In this document: positions 8,454 to 16,295 of the stretch, piece by piece
Position numbering within the stretch: the first letter of the stretch is position 1
Layout of the letters: the number at the start of each line of letters is the position of its first letter
IMG/VR virus record: IMGVR_UViG_3300036774_000066
Coordinates: 62,001-126,000 of that record
DNA length: 64,000 nt
Origin: a virus
Reading direction: 5' to 3' (one strand)
Made by a program: the position numbers and the translations under genes
The notes under the pieces: generated by a model
Told to the model about the DNA's origin: nothing
The model's input: the letters and a program-made list of their open reading frames with translations, nothing else
Database searches by the model: none

Positions 8454-9100
8454 CACTTCTCCTTTTTCAAGTCACCATGAACCATACGATAAATCGAAGT
8501 CGCATAAGAAGTAAACCGGACATCATGAGTCACCCACAATACAGAAAATCCCAAATCATCGGTACACTGACGAATGAATTTGAACAGTCCCTCCACATAC
8601 ACATCTGACAACTGCGAAAGAGACTCGTCCAAAATCACGAATCTACGCAACCCCAAAACCAACATAAAGTAAACTCTCAAAATAAACGAAACAACTGTCT
8701 GCACACCTCCACCAACCGAATCTCTCAGTTTACATTTACGAATTTCTCCATCCTTCTTTTCTACCAAAAACAACTCCGCAGTCTTCATATCACCCCGATC
8801 CGCAATATCAATCTCTATAGAGTAATCTCTATCATCAAAAATGGTTCTCATACCATAAGTCAAGAGTTCTTGTAATTTTCTGATACTCTTTTCAGAAAGT
8901 TCACCAATAAGAATCTTTGTAACCTCTATTGCTTTCTCAGTAAATTCAAGCTGTAAAACCTTATCGGTATGTTGCTGTTTTACATCAGCAAGAGTAATCT
9001 CAGTGCCGTTTATGGACTCCCGAGTAGCTTGAAGTTTTGCTTGACAGGAAACAAACAAATCTTCAAGTTTACGAGCCTTATCTAACAACACGTCAGACAT
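8453..9100 (-). CDS. Rad50/SbcC-like ATPase, C-terminal half as separate protein
   Basis: The 215-residue protein carries the second half of an SMC/Rad50 ATPase: a coiled-coil N terminus, the ABC signature region SVGGGVQTVVSF near residue 135, the Walker B strand RFVILDESLSQL with its D-loop, and the H-loop VLWVTHD. There is no Walker A motif; that is in the separate gene at 9936-11201. T4 gp46, T5 D13 and bacterial SbcC hold both halves in one chain. The two proteins must meet to form an active site. I chose ATG at 9100 (AGGAGAG about 10 bases before it), overlapping the thymidylate kinase gene by 8 bases. Confidence 0.9.
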   Translation of the reverse strand: MSDVLLDKARKLEDLFVSCQAKLQATRESINGTEITLADVKQQHTDKVLQLEFTEKAIEVTKILIGELSEKSIRKLQELLTYGMRTIFDDRDYSIEIDIADRGDMKTAELFLVEKKDGEIRKCKLRDSVGGGVQTVVSFILRVYFMLVLGLRRFVILDESLSQLSDVYVEGLFKFIRQCTDDLGFSVLWVTHDVRFTSYATSIYRMVHGDLKKEK

Positions 9101-9692
9101 TACTATTTCTCTCCTCATCAAGCATACGAATAATCTGAGTCACTTTCTCTGTAACAACGGACAGAGAATCCTCCGCGTCAACTATCAACCCATCACATTC
9201 TGTCTGGTAATACAAGTGAACTCTCCTCAAGTAATCCTCTCCCCTTGACTCTATGTTATCCCCTCGCCTCACACGGCGAGCCATTGCAACCTCAAAGGGT
9301 AAGTCTAAAATGATGTTAATATCTGGATTACAAACATCAGACATTTCTAACAATCTCTCAACAAAAAAAGCATGACCATAGGCAAACTCTTGATATGCTT
9401 TTGTTGAATAATACCACCTATCAGCAATGACCAACTTCCCCCTATGCAAAGCAGGTTTAACTATCTTATTAGATGCTTCTATCATAGAAGCGACAAACAA
9501 GAAAAGTTCAGTTTGCTTTTCCAACTTCTCCCTTGAGTTAAGAAGTACCCTCTTTAATTCTCCCCCTGTATACGTAGTTCCCGGTTCCCGCACAATAACC
9601 GCATCAGGGTACACCTTTCTCAAGTTCCGAATAACAGACGTAATTCCAGAACCGTTGATTCCCTCAATAGTAATGAATCGACCCTTTTCCAT
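9093..9692 (-). CDS. tmk: Thymidylate kinase-like protein with altered P-loop
   Basis: The 199-residue protein has the order of motifs of dTMP kinase: a P-loop strand FITIEGINGSGITS, then VREPGTTYTGG (the REPG motif), and ADRWYYSTKAYQ (the DR-Y/W motif). The invariant P-loop lysine of GxxGxGK[ST] is isoleucine (codon ATT). Two base changes separate ATT from a lysine codon, so a single error is unlikely. The lid region with RVRRGDNIESRGEDY is intact. The enzyme would make dTDP for phage DNA synthesis, but activity is uncertain without the lysine. It lies between the two halves of Rad50. ATG at 9692 overlaps the previous stop as TGATG. Confidence 0.85.
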   Translation of the reverse strand: MEKGRFITIEGINGSGITSVIRNLRKVYPDAVIVREPGTTYTGGELKRVLLNSREKLEKQTELFLFVASMIEASNKIVKPALHRGKLVIADRWYYSTKAYQEFAYGHAFFVERLLEMSDVCNPDINIILDLPFEVAMARRVRRGDNIESRGEDYLRRVHLYYQTECDGLIVDAEDSLSVVTEKVTQIIRMLDEERNSNV

Positions 9693-9946
9693 CACACTGT
9701 CACCTTTGACAAAATAGTTTCCATTGTAGACAAACTCTGGGTAAGAGAATCCGTCAATGTCTGAAGTTCTGAGGTAAGCTGCTCATAAGAAGTAATACCA
9801 AAATCAGCCTGAAGTTTCAGCAAAATAGCGTTCTTTTGCTCAGTCAAAGCCGTCTGCCTCGCTTGCAACTTCTTCAAGTTATCCTTGATAGTCTCAACCT
9901 TAGAACTGAGAAGGTTAAACCTGTCAACTATCGGATTATTTGCCAT
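9692..9946 (-). CDS. Small coiled-coil protein in the Rad50 cluster (84 aa)
   Basis: ATG at 9946 follows GGAGGAG. It reads MANNPIVDRFNLLSSKV and continues as almost unbroken heptad-like helix (for example VETIKDNLKKLQARQ), with a break at FGITSYEQL. It overlaps the end of the Rad50 N-terminal gene by 11 bases. Position and coiled-coil nature suggest it could pair with, or replace, part of the ascending coiled coil of the split Rad50. This is inference. Confidence 0.75.
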   Translation of the reverse strand: MANNPIVDRFNLLSSKVETIKDNLKKLQARQTALTEQKNAILLKLQADFGITSYEQLTSELQTLTDSLTQSLSTMETILSKVTV

Positions 9947-11201
9947 GCACTCCTCCCTTATGTGAATCCAAAGGTTCTTGACAAAGAGGACAAACACCTA
10001 TCTCGTCCTTGTATTTCTCAAAATCTGCTTCTGCCTCGGTAAGACGTTTCTGCTCCTCCTCAATCTCTCCAGAAACACCAGACATTGAACCAAGTAAAGC
10101 GGAAAATAACCCTCCCATTTCCGAAAGACCCTTAAACCTATCCACCAAAGATTTCTCCGGTGGATTAGCTTGCTCTATAAGAAAAGCTAAAGACTTTTGT
10201 GCTTCTCCACACTGGAAAAGCTGAGAACCAACGTCGAAAAATCTCTGCGCAAAGTCACGTAACTTCTCCTCTTTATCAAGCAAACTCCGGTCGGGAATCT
10301 GAATGCTACTTATTATTGCCTCTCTGCCTTTTACCGCATTATCCGTTGCTATCAATTCAGAATCCAACTTAGAAATAACAGACAATGCCTCCATTAACTT
10401 TTGATAATTCCCAACCTGTGAAGGAACATTGGAGAAAGACAACAAAGGAAGTATCACCTCGTTGTCCAACAAAGTAACTGCACCAGATACTTGTTCTAAC
10501 TGAGGAACAACAGCTTCATACCCTTGCTTAATAGCAACCAACCTCTCATATTTTACCTTCCCTTTTCGCAAGCTAAGAAAGTCCGGCTCTGCCGCTGTAA
10601 TCTGAGCAAGGACAGCCTCTTTATTTTTCAACTGTAACAGGGAATTTTGGTATGCTGCAACCTGACCCTCCAACGCCACAAGTTCAGTCTTTATTTGCTT
10701 TGAGTCAACAACCATCTGCTTCAACACAGGTGTCAACTTCTTATCTTGCATCAACTGAGAAACAAAATCAAAAATGTAAGACGGAGAAGAAAAAACAAGA
10801 AAAGGCTCTTCCATCTGTCTCCAGATAAAAAGCCTCTCTTTATTGTCACGCACAACTATATCTTTTATACCAGCTTTTTCTAAGTCTTCCGGGGCAGTCT
10901 TACCCGTCCTCTTAAACTCCTTCTTGTTAATTACATACTCGGAGCCTCCTGTTCGACCCTTTATCCAAGAAACACTCAATTTTTCCCCATCATCTCCTTG
11001 AGGAAACACAATATCAACTTGACATTTCTCAGCATCATAATGAATAAAGTCACTTCCTTGATTAGAAAACAAGGCTGACTCTATTGCACGGCACAGAGAA
11101 GATTTGCCATGATTGGTAGAACCAACAACCATAGTAATGCCGTCTACATCAATTGCGGCATCACCTATGATCTGAAAAGACCTTACTCGTACACTAACCA
11201 C
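9936..11201 (-). CDS. Rad50/SbcC-like ATPase, N-terminal half ending at the zinc hook
   Basis: The 421-residue protein starts VSVRVRSFQIIGD (GTG start after AGGAGA) and has Walker A GSTNHGKSSL near residue 27 and a Q-loop-like RQMEEPF near residue 124. A long coiled coil follows, and the CPLCQEPL zinc-hook CxxC lies only about 13 residues before the end. No Walker B or signature motif is present; these are in 8453-9100. The chain therefore stops just after the hook apex. With the Mre11 gene at 6308-7315 it should form a double-strand-end processing complex. Confidence 0.9.
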   Translation of the reverse strand: MVSVRVRSFQIIGDAAIDVDGITMVVGSTNHGKSSLCRAIESALFSNQGSDFIHYDAEKCQVDIVFPQGDDGEKLSVSWIKGRTGGSEYVINKKEFKRTGKTAPEDLEKAGIKDIVVRDNKERLFIWRQMEEPFLVFSSPSYIFDFVSQLMQDKKLTPVLKQMVVDSKQIKTELVALEGQVAAYQNSLLQLKNKEAVLAQITAAEPDFLSLRKGKVKYERLVAIKQGYEAVVPQLEQVSGAVTLLDNEVILPLLSFSNVPSQVGNYQKLMEALSVISKLDSELIATDNAVKGREAIISSIQIPDRSLLDKEEKLRDFAQRFFDVGSQLFQCGEAQKSLAFLIEQANPPEKSLVDRFKGLSEMGGLFSALLGSMSGVSGEIEEEQKRLTEAEADFEKYKDEIGVCPLCQEPLDSHKGGVHGK

Positions 11202-11206
11202 AATAA

Positions 11207-11701
11207 TTATCTCCTGTAATCTCGTCGTTCCTTGTCATCCCGCCTGTCATCCCGCCTGTCATCCCTCCTGTCATCACGAAAATGGTAACGATCCCCAAAG
11301 CTATTGCCTCTCTTATTGACATAAATCAAAAAAGCCATGCAAATAGCATGTGCAGGATTAAGACTCTTGGCGACGTGCTTAAAGTAAATTCCTCGTTTTG
11401 CAAAGTCGCTTGGAAAGATACGAAGTTCACACCAGTATTCGTCTTCATCATGATTTCTCGATAAACGAAACCACGAAAATCCAGAGACAATAAACTCAAA
11501 ACAAAGCCCAATATCCCTCGAAAAAGGCCGAGGATTATCCTCGTTTCCTCCCTCTACTGCTTTTTCAATCAACCTGTCTATCTCTTCTCCCTCCCTGAGT
11601 TCATAAATTTCCTCTCTTGTAAGACCATCCCTTATGTCAACCTTCACATCTGCCCTTGTTTCAACCCTATCTTTCTCTTGTGGTTCTCTCTTGAAAAGCA
11701 T
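11207..11701 (-). CDS. Hypothetical protein with arginine-aspartate repeat tail
   Basis: 164 residues. The N-terminal part is charged. The middle holds aromatic beta-like stretches (CFEFIVSGFSWFRL). The C terminus has repeated RDDR units encoded by 12-base tandem repeats. The central domain is not recognised. The charged repeat tail could bind nucleic acid or be a flexible linker. It sits between the RecA and Rad50 N-terminal genes, so a recombination accessory role is possible. Confidence 0.7.
   Translation of the reverse strand: MLFKREPQEKDRVETRADVKVDIRDGLTREEIYELREGEEIDRLIEKAVEGGNEDNPRPFSRDIGLCFEFIVSGFSWFRLSRNHDEDEYWCELRIFPSDFAKRGIYFKHVAKSLNPAHAICMAFLIYVNKRGNSFGDRYHFRDDRRDDRRDDRRDDKERRDYRR
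11233..11275. repeat. 12-bp tandem repeat in coding sequence
   Basis: About 3.5 copies of TGTCATCCCGCC on the plus strand (third copy with one change) encode the RDDR repeats of the 11207-11701 protein. Such in-frame repeats can vary in number between related phages by slippage. Confidence 0.9.
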
Positions 11702-11729
11702 AGAATCTCCTTACATATACAGGTTTTTA

Positions 11730-12935
11730 TTACAGACGTTCTTTGGCTCTGAGAAAGTCAATCACTGCTGCCTCATTCTTAATAACCCACTCCTCCAATG
11801 CCCTCCTACCTTGACAAGAAGTTGTCAGACCATTCATATCTACATAGTAAAAAGCCTTGTTCTGCTTGACAGCACCCTCTTCCTGCAAAAGAAACGTGAA
11901 TGCTCGAATGTTAGAAATTCCCTTTCCGAAAAAGATAGAAATAACTGTCTTGATAAAAGGCATGGTAATCTTGTTCTTTACACATTCAGCAGTTATATCT
12001 GCTCCTATCTTTCTGGTAACTCCATCAACCGTCTCCTCAATCCAACTCGCTAACGAAATGTCAACCCGAATGTCCGGCCAAAACTCCAATGCCAGACCGC
12101 CAGCGGCCTTTACATGAGAAGAACCCCGAAAATCAAACTTTGTCCTTTTTTGATTAACAATAACAAGACTTGAGTTAGCCCGAGCAAAAGCAGCCTTGTA
12201 CTTTCCCAAGAAATTTCCTGTCAACCGAGAATGCCAGCCAGGTTCCGCATCCTCAATTTTAAGATCACCCGAAACTATCTTGTCAAACAGCATTGCAGTA
12301 ATGGAATCAACAACAACCAATTCAGGTACTCTATTACTTACCAGCAGAGAATCTATTATACTCTCTGTCTGCTCAAACGTATCCGGCTTAATAACTATAA
12401 AAGTCTTTTGATAGTAAGGTTCTAACCCAACCCCAAAAATCAAACTCTCATTCAACGCTTTCTCAACGTCAATAAGAATTGCAACACCACCAGATTGACA
12501 AACTCTCAAACACCAGCACAGCACACAGGTAGACTTTCCAAGTCCAGCATCCGAGTGAAGTTCAATAATCCTCCCTCGTGGTATGCCTCCACCAAAAATA
12601 TAATTAAACCCTATAGAACCAGAGTCAATAAAATCCACCTTACTACTCACACGAAACCTTTGTGCAAAATCAGCACATAGCGTATCAAAATCAGTTGACG
12701 GTTTACCAGCCTTTTCTTCTTTCCCTCCCCGTCTACCGCGAATCATCACGGAAGAAATAGAAGGAGGAAGAGAGGTAGCTGGAGGAACTGGAGGAACTGG
12801 AGGAACTGTCTTCGCATCTTCCGGCGTAACAATAGGTACAGTAGCAACAGACTCAGAAACAACAGGTGTAGAAACAACAGGTGCAGGCGCAGGTGCAGAA
12901 ACATTCTTCTTAGACTTTGCAAACTCTATAGGCAT
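11730..12935 (-). CDS. recA: RecA/UvsX-family recombinase
   Basis: 401 residues. The first 90 residues are a low-complexity proline/valine/alanine-rich linker. The RecA core then has Walker A SDAGLGKST near residue 128, Walker B ELVVVDS near residue 207, and an L2-like DNA-binding loop beginning NQKRTKFDFRGSSH, followed by GGLALEFW. These are the features of the strand-exchange ATPase RecA/UvsX, which forms filaments on single-stranded DNA. The disordered N terminus is unusual for RecA. Next to it are a RuvC-like nuclease and the probable ssDNA-binding protein, giving a compact recombination cluster. Confidence 0.92.
   Translation of the reverse strand: MPIEFAKSKKNVSAPAPAPVVSTPVVSESVATVPIVTPEDAKTVPPVPPVPPATSLPPSISSVMIRGRRGGKEEKAGKPSTDFDTLCADFAQRFRVSSKVDFIDSGSIGFNYIFGGGIPRGRIIELHSDAGLGKSTCVLCWCLRVCQSGGVAILIDVEKALNESLIFGVGLEPYYQKTFIVIKPDTFEQTESIIDSLLVSNRVPELVVVDSITAMLFDKIVSGDLKIEDAEPGWHSRLTGNFLGKYKAAFARANSSLVIVNQKRTKFDFRGSSHVKAAGGLALEFWPDIRVDISLASWIEETVDGVTRKIGADITAECVKNKITMPFIKTVISIFFGKGISNIRAFTFLLQEEGAVKQNKAFYYVDMNGLTTSCQGRRALEEWVIKNEAAVIDFLRAKERL
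12781..12807. repeat. 9-bp tandem repeat in RecA linker
   Basis: Three copies of GGAGGAACT encode the Pro-Pro-Val repeats of the RecA N-terminal linker. Probably variable in length between relatives. Confidence 0.85.
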
Positions 12936-12950
12936 ACCACCGCTCCCCTT

Positions 12951-13592
12951 TCAATTGTCAACATACATAACAACCAAACCACGCATTTTCAATGACTCTT
13001 TCTCTGATAATACGGAAAACTTATCCTCCCACTTTAGACTTAATTCCAACGGAATATTCAATTTACGGATAAGATTATGGAAAGCCCACATCACCAACAA
13101 CAAAGCATCCGCACAATCACTCTGAATCTTCACATCACCACTCTTTGTAAACGTCGAAAACTTGAGATTATTCTCTCTTGCTAAGTAAAGTACAAAGTTC
13201 TTTATCTCTGACTTTGTAGACTTTCTTCCCATCAGCATGTGAATCTTGTTTGGATGAGCCAACATCAACTCACAGTTCCTTAACCCCTGCAAAATTATCA
13301 TATAGTCAAGAGCATACATCAAAGGGGAACTTAGATTGTATGGCACCGGATACTCAGAAACAAACAAGACCTCATGCGTTTCAACCTGTTTACTCTTTAG
13401 AAAATTCTCAATATTAGTAATCAGCAAGTCATAAATATCCCCCACACGACTAAGCCACGCATGAAACCGAAAATCCTTCTCCTCTTCCGACTTGAAAAGG
13501 AAAGTTGTAACTTCCAATGTATTGACATCAAGAAAGGATAGACCCAACTTGGCAGGAGCCGGGTCTATCCCACAGACATACTTATACTTCAT
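12951..13592 (-). CDS. RuvC-like Holliday junction resolvase
   Basis: The 213-residue protein begins with the RNase H-fold motif YVCGIDPAPAKLGLSF, the first catalytic aspartate of RuvC-type nucleases. It has a glutamate in LFVSEYPVP near residue 85 and an acidic pair in SDCADALLLVMW near residue 165, the usual D-E-D-D order. These enzymes cut four-way junctions formed in recombination and before packaging. It sits between the RecA and ssDNA-binding genes, which supports the call. Confidence 0.85.
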   Translation of the reverse strand: MKYKYVCGIDPAPAKLGLSFLDVNTLEVTTFLFKSEEEKDFRFHAWLSRVGDIYDLLITNIENFLKSKQVETHEVLFVSEYPVPYNLSSPLMYALDYMIILQGLRNCELMLAHPNKIHMLMGRKSTKSEIKNFVLYLARENNLKFSTFTKSGDVKIQSDCADALLLVMWAFHNLIRKLNIPLELSLKWEDKFSVLSEKESLKMRGLVVMYVDN

Positions 13593-13594
13593 TG

Positions 13595-14668
13595 TTACCT
13601 CAGAAAAGACTTGAGATTGGTTGCCTGTTGCGGCATTGCCTGAGACGCATCAGACTGACCAGAAACGAGCTTCATGAAGGAAGACTCGTTTAACACGCGG
13701 GCAATCACAGTCGGTAGCATGTTTTTCAAGGGAGAAACCCCTAACTGAGGATTACCATTCCACTTTATCATAACCTGCTCGCCCAACTGTGGGTACTGTC
13801 TCCACGTAGCCGGACCAACATTTTGCATGTGTAAAGTCTGAAATTTCTGGTCGGAACAAGTGACAATAAAGTCCAATGTGTCAATAGGGACATTCGCATC
13901 CAAAGCCTTGAGTGCCTTATACTCATCTTCCGCGAGGCTGAGATACATAACATCAAACTTCGCGGAAATAATTTGCCCTGTCATGTCCGTATCGTACAAT
14001 ACGATTGGGACAATGTATCGCACTGACGGGATTCCTAAGTTCTCACAGCACTTCCCCGAAAAGCAGTAGAAATAACCAAAATCGTCCAGCCAATGAGTCT
14101 TCACCACGGCAATCTGTCGGTCGATCATCCCCAACCGATATGTCGGTCCAACACTTGCCTTGAAACGGTTGATCGGGTATCTCTGGACCTCTACCCCGAA
14201 GGAACCCCACATAAACCCTGCTTGCGGAGGAGCCGCTGACGCTGACGCTGTAGGGCTTGGCATCATTGGAGGGGAAAAAGGTACAGGTGCCGGAGGAAAC
14301 ATCATCTGCTGCGGAGGAAACACCATTGCAGGGGCTTGTGGTGCCGGGACAGGTGCCGGGACAGGTGCCGGGACAGGTGCCGGGACAGGTGCCGAAGGCT
14401 GTGCAAAAATAGCAGGATTTACAGGAGGGACCGAAACGGGCTGTGAACTTACTGCTGGTGGAACTGCCTGGGAAGCAGCCAAAGCAGCGGAAATACGCTG
14501 CGCTGCATCGGGTGACTCTATCGCTGTTGCTGGTGTCAAGATAGCAGATGAAGCAACAGGAGCAGCAACGGGCTGCGGAGCCGCCTGTGCTGCTGGAGGA
14601 GTTACTTTACCTCCAAGAATATCATCCAAGCTAACAGAACCCAAAACAGGCTTACCATTCTCAGACAT
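13595..14668 (-). CDS. Probable single-stranded DNA-binding protein with long Pro/Ala linker
   Basis: 357 residues from the ATG at 14668, chosen because GGAGG precedes it by four bases. Residues about 25-155 are low-complexity Ala/Pro/Gln with PAPV repeats. A folded domain follows (GVEVQRYPINRFKASVG, then GYFYCFSGKCCENLG with three cysteines), and the tail ends TNLKSFLR. I do not see a clear OB-fold signature. The ssDNA-binding call rests on position (own terminator and promoter upstream, RuvC-like and RecA genes downstream), the cysteine cluster and the modular design. It could be another recombination mediator. Confidence 0.5.
   Translation of the reverse strand: MSENGKPVLGSVSLDDILGGKVTPPAAQAAPQPVAAPVASSAILTPATAIESPDAAQRISAALAASQAVPPAVSSQPVSVPPVNPAIFAQPSAPVPAPVPAPVPAPVPAPQAPAMVFPPQQMMFPPAPVPFSPPMMPSPTASASAAPPQAGFMWGSFGVEVQRYPINRFKASVGPTYRLGMIDRQIAVVKTHWLDDFGYFYCFSGKCCENLGIPSVRYIVPIVLYDTDMTGQIISAKFDVMYLSLAEDEYKALKALDANVPIDTLDFIVTCSDQKFQTLHMQNVGPATWRQYPQLGEQVMIKWNGNPQLGVSPLKNMLPTVIARVLNESSFMKLVSGQSDASQAMPQQATNLKSFLR
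14340..14394. repeat. 12-bp tandem repeat in coding sequence
   Basis: Four full copies plus a partial copy of GGTGCCGGGACA encode the repeated PAPV linker of the ssDNA-binding candidate. Confidence 0.95.
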
Positions 14669-14723
14669 AAAATCCTCCATTGTTTACTTGACTTGACACT
14701 TACAACATGGATGGGACAACACC

Positions 14724-14760
14724 TTTAATACGCCCCAAAGGACAAAAACCATTAGAGACA
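14724..14760 (-). promoter_or_regulatory. Candidate phage promoter (CGTATTA motif)
   Basis: Minus strand CGTATTAAAGG with a T-rich block upstream (GGTTTTTGTCC), between a terminator and the ssDNA-binding gene. The same CGTATTA core recurs in other intergenic gaps (15420, 30894, 37535, 37793, 53567). It may be the -10 region for the phage sigma factor. This is inference. Confidence 0.4.
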
Positions 14761-14762
14761 AA

Positions 14763-14797
14763 TAAAAAGCCTACGGAAGTAACTCCGTAGGCTTTTA
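14763..14797 (-). terminator. Intrinsic terminator
   Basis: A perfect 13-bp stem (AAAAGCCTACGGA and its complement) with a 6-base loop, followed on the minus strand by TTTTTATTT. It ends the HU-like transcript. Confidence 0.95.
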
Positions 14798-14820
14798 GCA
14801 TCACTCGACCCAAGAAACTC

Positions 14821-15357
14821 CTATGCAATTTCCCCTGTTGGAGGAACCACCTGACCTGTCTCAATCAGACGTTCAACATCAACGTGGTTGATGGTCTGAA
14901 TCAACCACTTGAAATACTTGAACGAGGGCTTCCACCGGAAATGAGGAATCTCACCAAGCTGCGCGTACCGAGAAGTAGGCTTTGTTGCGATCTTGCGTGG
15001 AGGAGACATCTTGATATAAAATCTCCCCACACCAACCAGACTCAGCCGCTTCTTCTCGGACATTGCGGTATGCATGACAATTGAATCAAACGCCTCTTGG
15101 AAAAGTTCATACGCCAGATTTTGCGAAATCTGACCTTGACCTTTACCAATGAGAACCTTTGACAAATTGACTTGCAATAAGGCTTTGAATTTCTCCACTT
15201 CCGTCATGTCCAACTCCAGCTTGCGACGACTCCTTTTCCTTTTCGGAATCGGACCAACCGTTACGGCATCAGCAACGGGAGCAGCATCAGCAGCATCAGC
15301 AACGGGAACAGCAGGAACTTCGGCGGGTGCCGGAGTCGGATTCTGAACATCAGGCAT
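14821..15357 (-). CDS. HU/IHF-like DNA-binding protein with Ala-rich N terminus
   Basis: 178 residues. An Ala/Pro/Val-rich leader of about 35 residues and a basic patch PKRKRSRRKLELD come before an HU-like domain. The domain has an N-terminal helical part and then the beta-arm start RLSLVGVGRFYIKMSPPRK, matching the FGxF region and arm of HU. The rest of the arm is shorter or altered. HU proteins bend and compact DNA. A terminator follows and a promoter-like motif precedes the gene, so it is probably its own transcription unit. Confidence 0.75.
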   Translation of the reverse strand: MPDVQNPTPAPAEVPAVPVADAADAAPVADAVTVGPIPKRKRSRRKLELDMTEVEKFKALLQVNLSKVLIGKGQGQISQNLAYELFQEAFDSIVMHTAMSEKKRLSLVGVGRFYIKMSPPRKIATKPTSRYAQLGEIPHFRWKPSFKYFKWLIQTINHVDVERLIETGQVVPPTGEIA

Positions 15358-15417
15358 ACAACCTCCTCAAGAAGGGTAAAAATTTAACCGCACTCTACAA
15401 CAAAGCACTGCATAGCT

Positions 15418-15453
15418 ACTAATACGACACGACAAACAAAAAACAGAAGACTA
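15418..15453 (-). promoter_or_regulatory. Candidate phage promoter (CGTATTAGTA motif)
   Basis: Minus strand CGTATTAGTAG with GTCT 21 bases upstream and a T-rich block between. The same arrangement and spacing occurs at 53567. It lies in the 118-base gap before the HU-like gene. Confidence 0.45.
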
Positions 15454-15475
15454 TCATCCAAATCATTGAAATTAC

Positions 15476-15739
15476 TTACTTTCGCACATCCCTCCTTTCA
15501 ATAGCCTCACTCACTTTGATTACTCTACCTCCTATCAACTTATCATTCATCTCAGTAATTGCCTTCTTGACAAGTGCTTCATTTTCCATCTCTACAAAGG
15601 CATATCCCTTAGATTTTCCTGTCTCTTTATCTTTGACAATAAAAACACCTACCACTTTCCCACACTCAGAAAAAGCAGCTACCAACTCCTCTTCCGACAT
15701 TCTAAAAGGGATATTTCCAACGTAAACTCTTTTAGGCAC
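15476..15739 (-). CDS. RRM-type RNA-binding protein
   Basis: The 87-residue protein is a single RNA recognition motif: RNP2 is VYVGNI at residues 5-10 and RNP1 is KGYAFVEM at about residues 45-52, with a short basic tail (EAIERRDVRK). Such single-RRM proteins occur in several bacterial groups and bind single-stranded RNA. They are rarely noted in phages. It uses a GTG start after AAGGAGTTTGTT. A role in controlling phage or host mRNA is likely but not shown. Confidence 0.9.
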   Translation of the reverse strand: MPKRVYVGNIPFRMSEEELVAAFSECGKVVGVFIVKDKETGKSKGYAFVEMENEALVKKAITEMNDKLIGGRVIKVSEAIERRDVRK

Positions 15740-15760
15740 AACAAACTCCTTGAGAAATTG

Positions 15761-16279
15761 TTACTCTAAAAAAGATGAAGATGACGACGGTGGACGATCT
15801 GATTTTGGCGCATCATATTTCAACGTCCTTAATGCCCAAATACACTTATCCAACGTCTCTAATTTACTCCTTAGTATATTCTCAATATCTATCAGTCTCG
15901 AAATATAAAAATTCACGTCCTTAGAAAATTGTCGTACTGCACCATCCCCACACTCCCGCTCTGAATTATGGAGAAACACCCGTATCTGGATTTTCTTTGT
16001 TCCCAATTCGTGAAGGGTATTGGCAACCTGAATCAACTCAGACTCATACTCCGCAACCAACCGAGCAACAAATCCCCACTGTAAAATTCCGTTTTTGACA
16101 AGTTCATCAATTGTCGGAAATGTCCTTACCCTTGTACATGCTATTCCTATCGGACCAAACTCAGGGTTATCATTGGCAAGTCCCATCAAGTAATCCTTGA
16201 CAAGTCCCAAAAGTTTTTCTTGGGCAGCTATATTATATGCGGAGCTAACTACCGTAGTCGGTTGATGCAATACAGGCAT
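15761..16279 (-). CDS. Hypothetical protein (172 aa)
   Basis: Starts MPVLHQPTTVVSSAYN. The middle looks helical (FVARLVAEYESELIQVANTL) and the end is a serine-rich tail. I recognise no family. It lies between the uracil-DNA glycosylase and RRM genes, in the same direction and with short gaps. Confidence 0.7.
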   Translation of the reverse strand: MPVLHQPTTVVSSAYNIAAQEKLLGLVKDYLMGLANDNPEFGPIGIACTRVRTFPTIDELVKNGILQWGFVARLVAEYESELIQVANTLHELGTKKIQIRVFLHNSERECGDGAVRQFSKDVNFYISRLIDIENILRSKLETLDKCIWALRTLKYDAPKSDRPPSSSSSFLE

Positions 16280-16295
16280 TATTTACAAATCCTTC

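Noticed and set aside
14160-14696. Long plus-strand open frame rich in Gly/Ala/Thr
   Set aside because: It is the mirror of the Pro/Ala-rich, repeat-containing ssDNA-binding candidate on the minus strand; the composition explains the lack of stops and there is no ribosome binding site.
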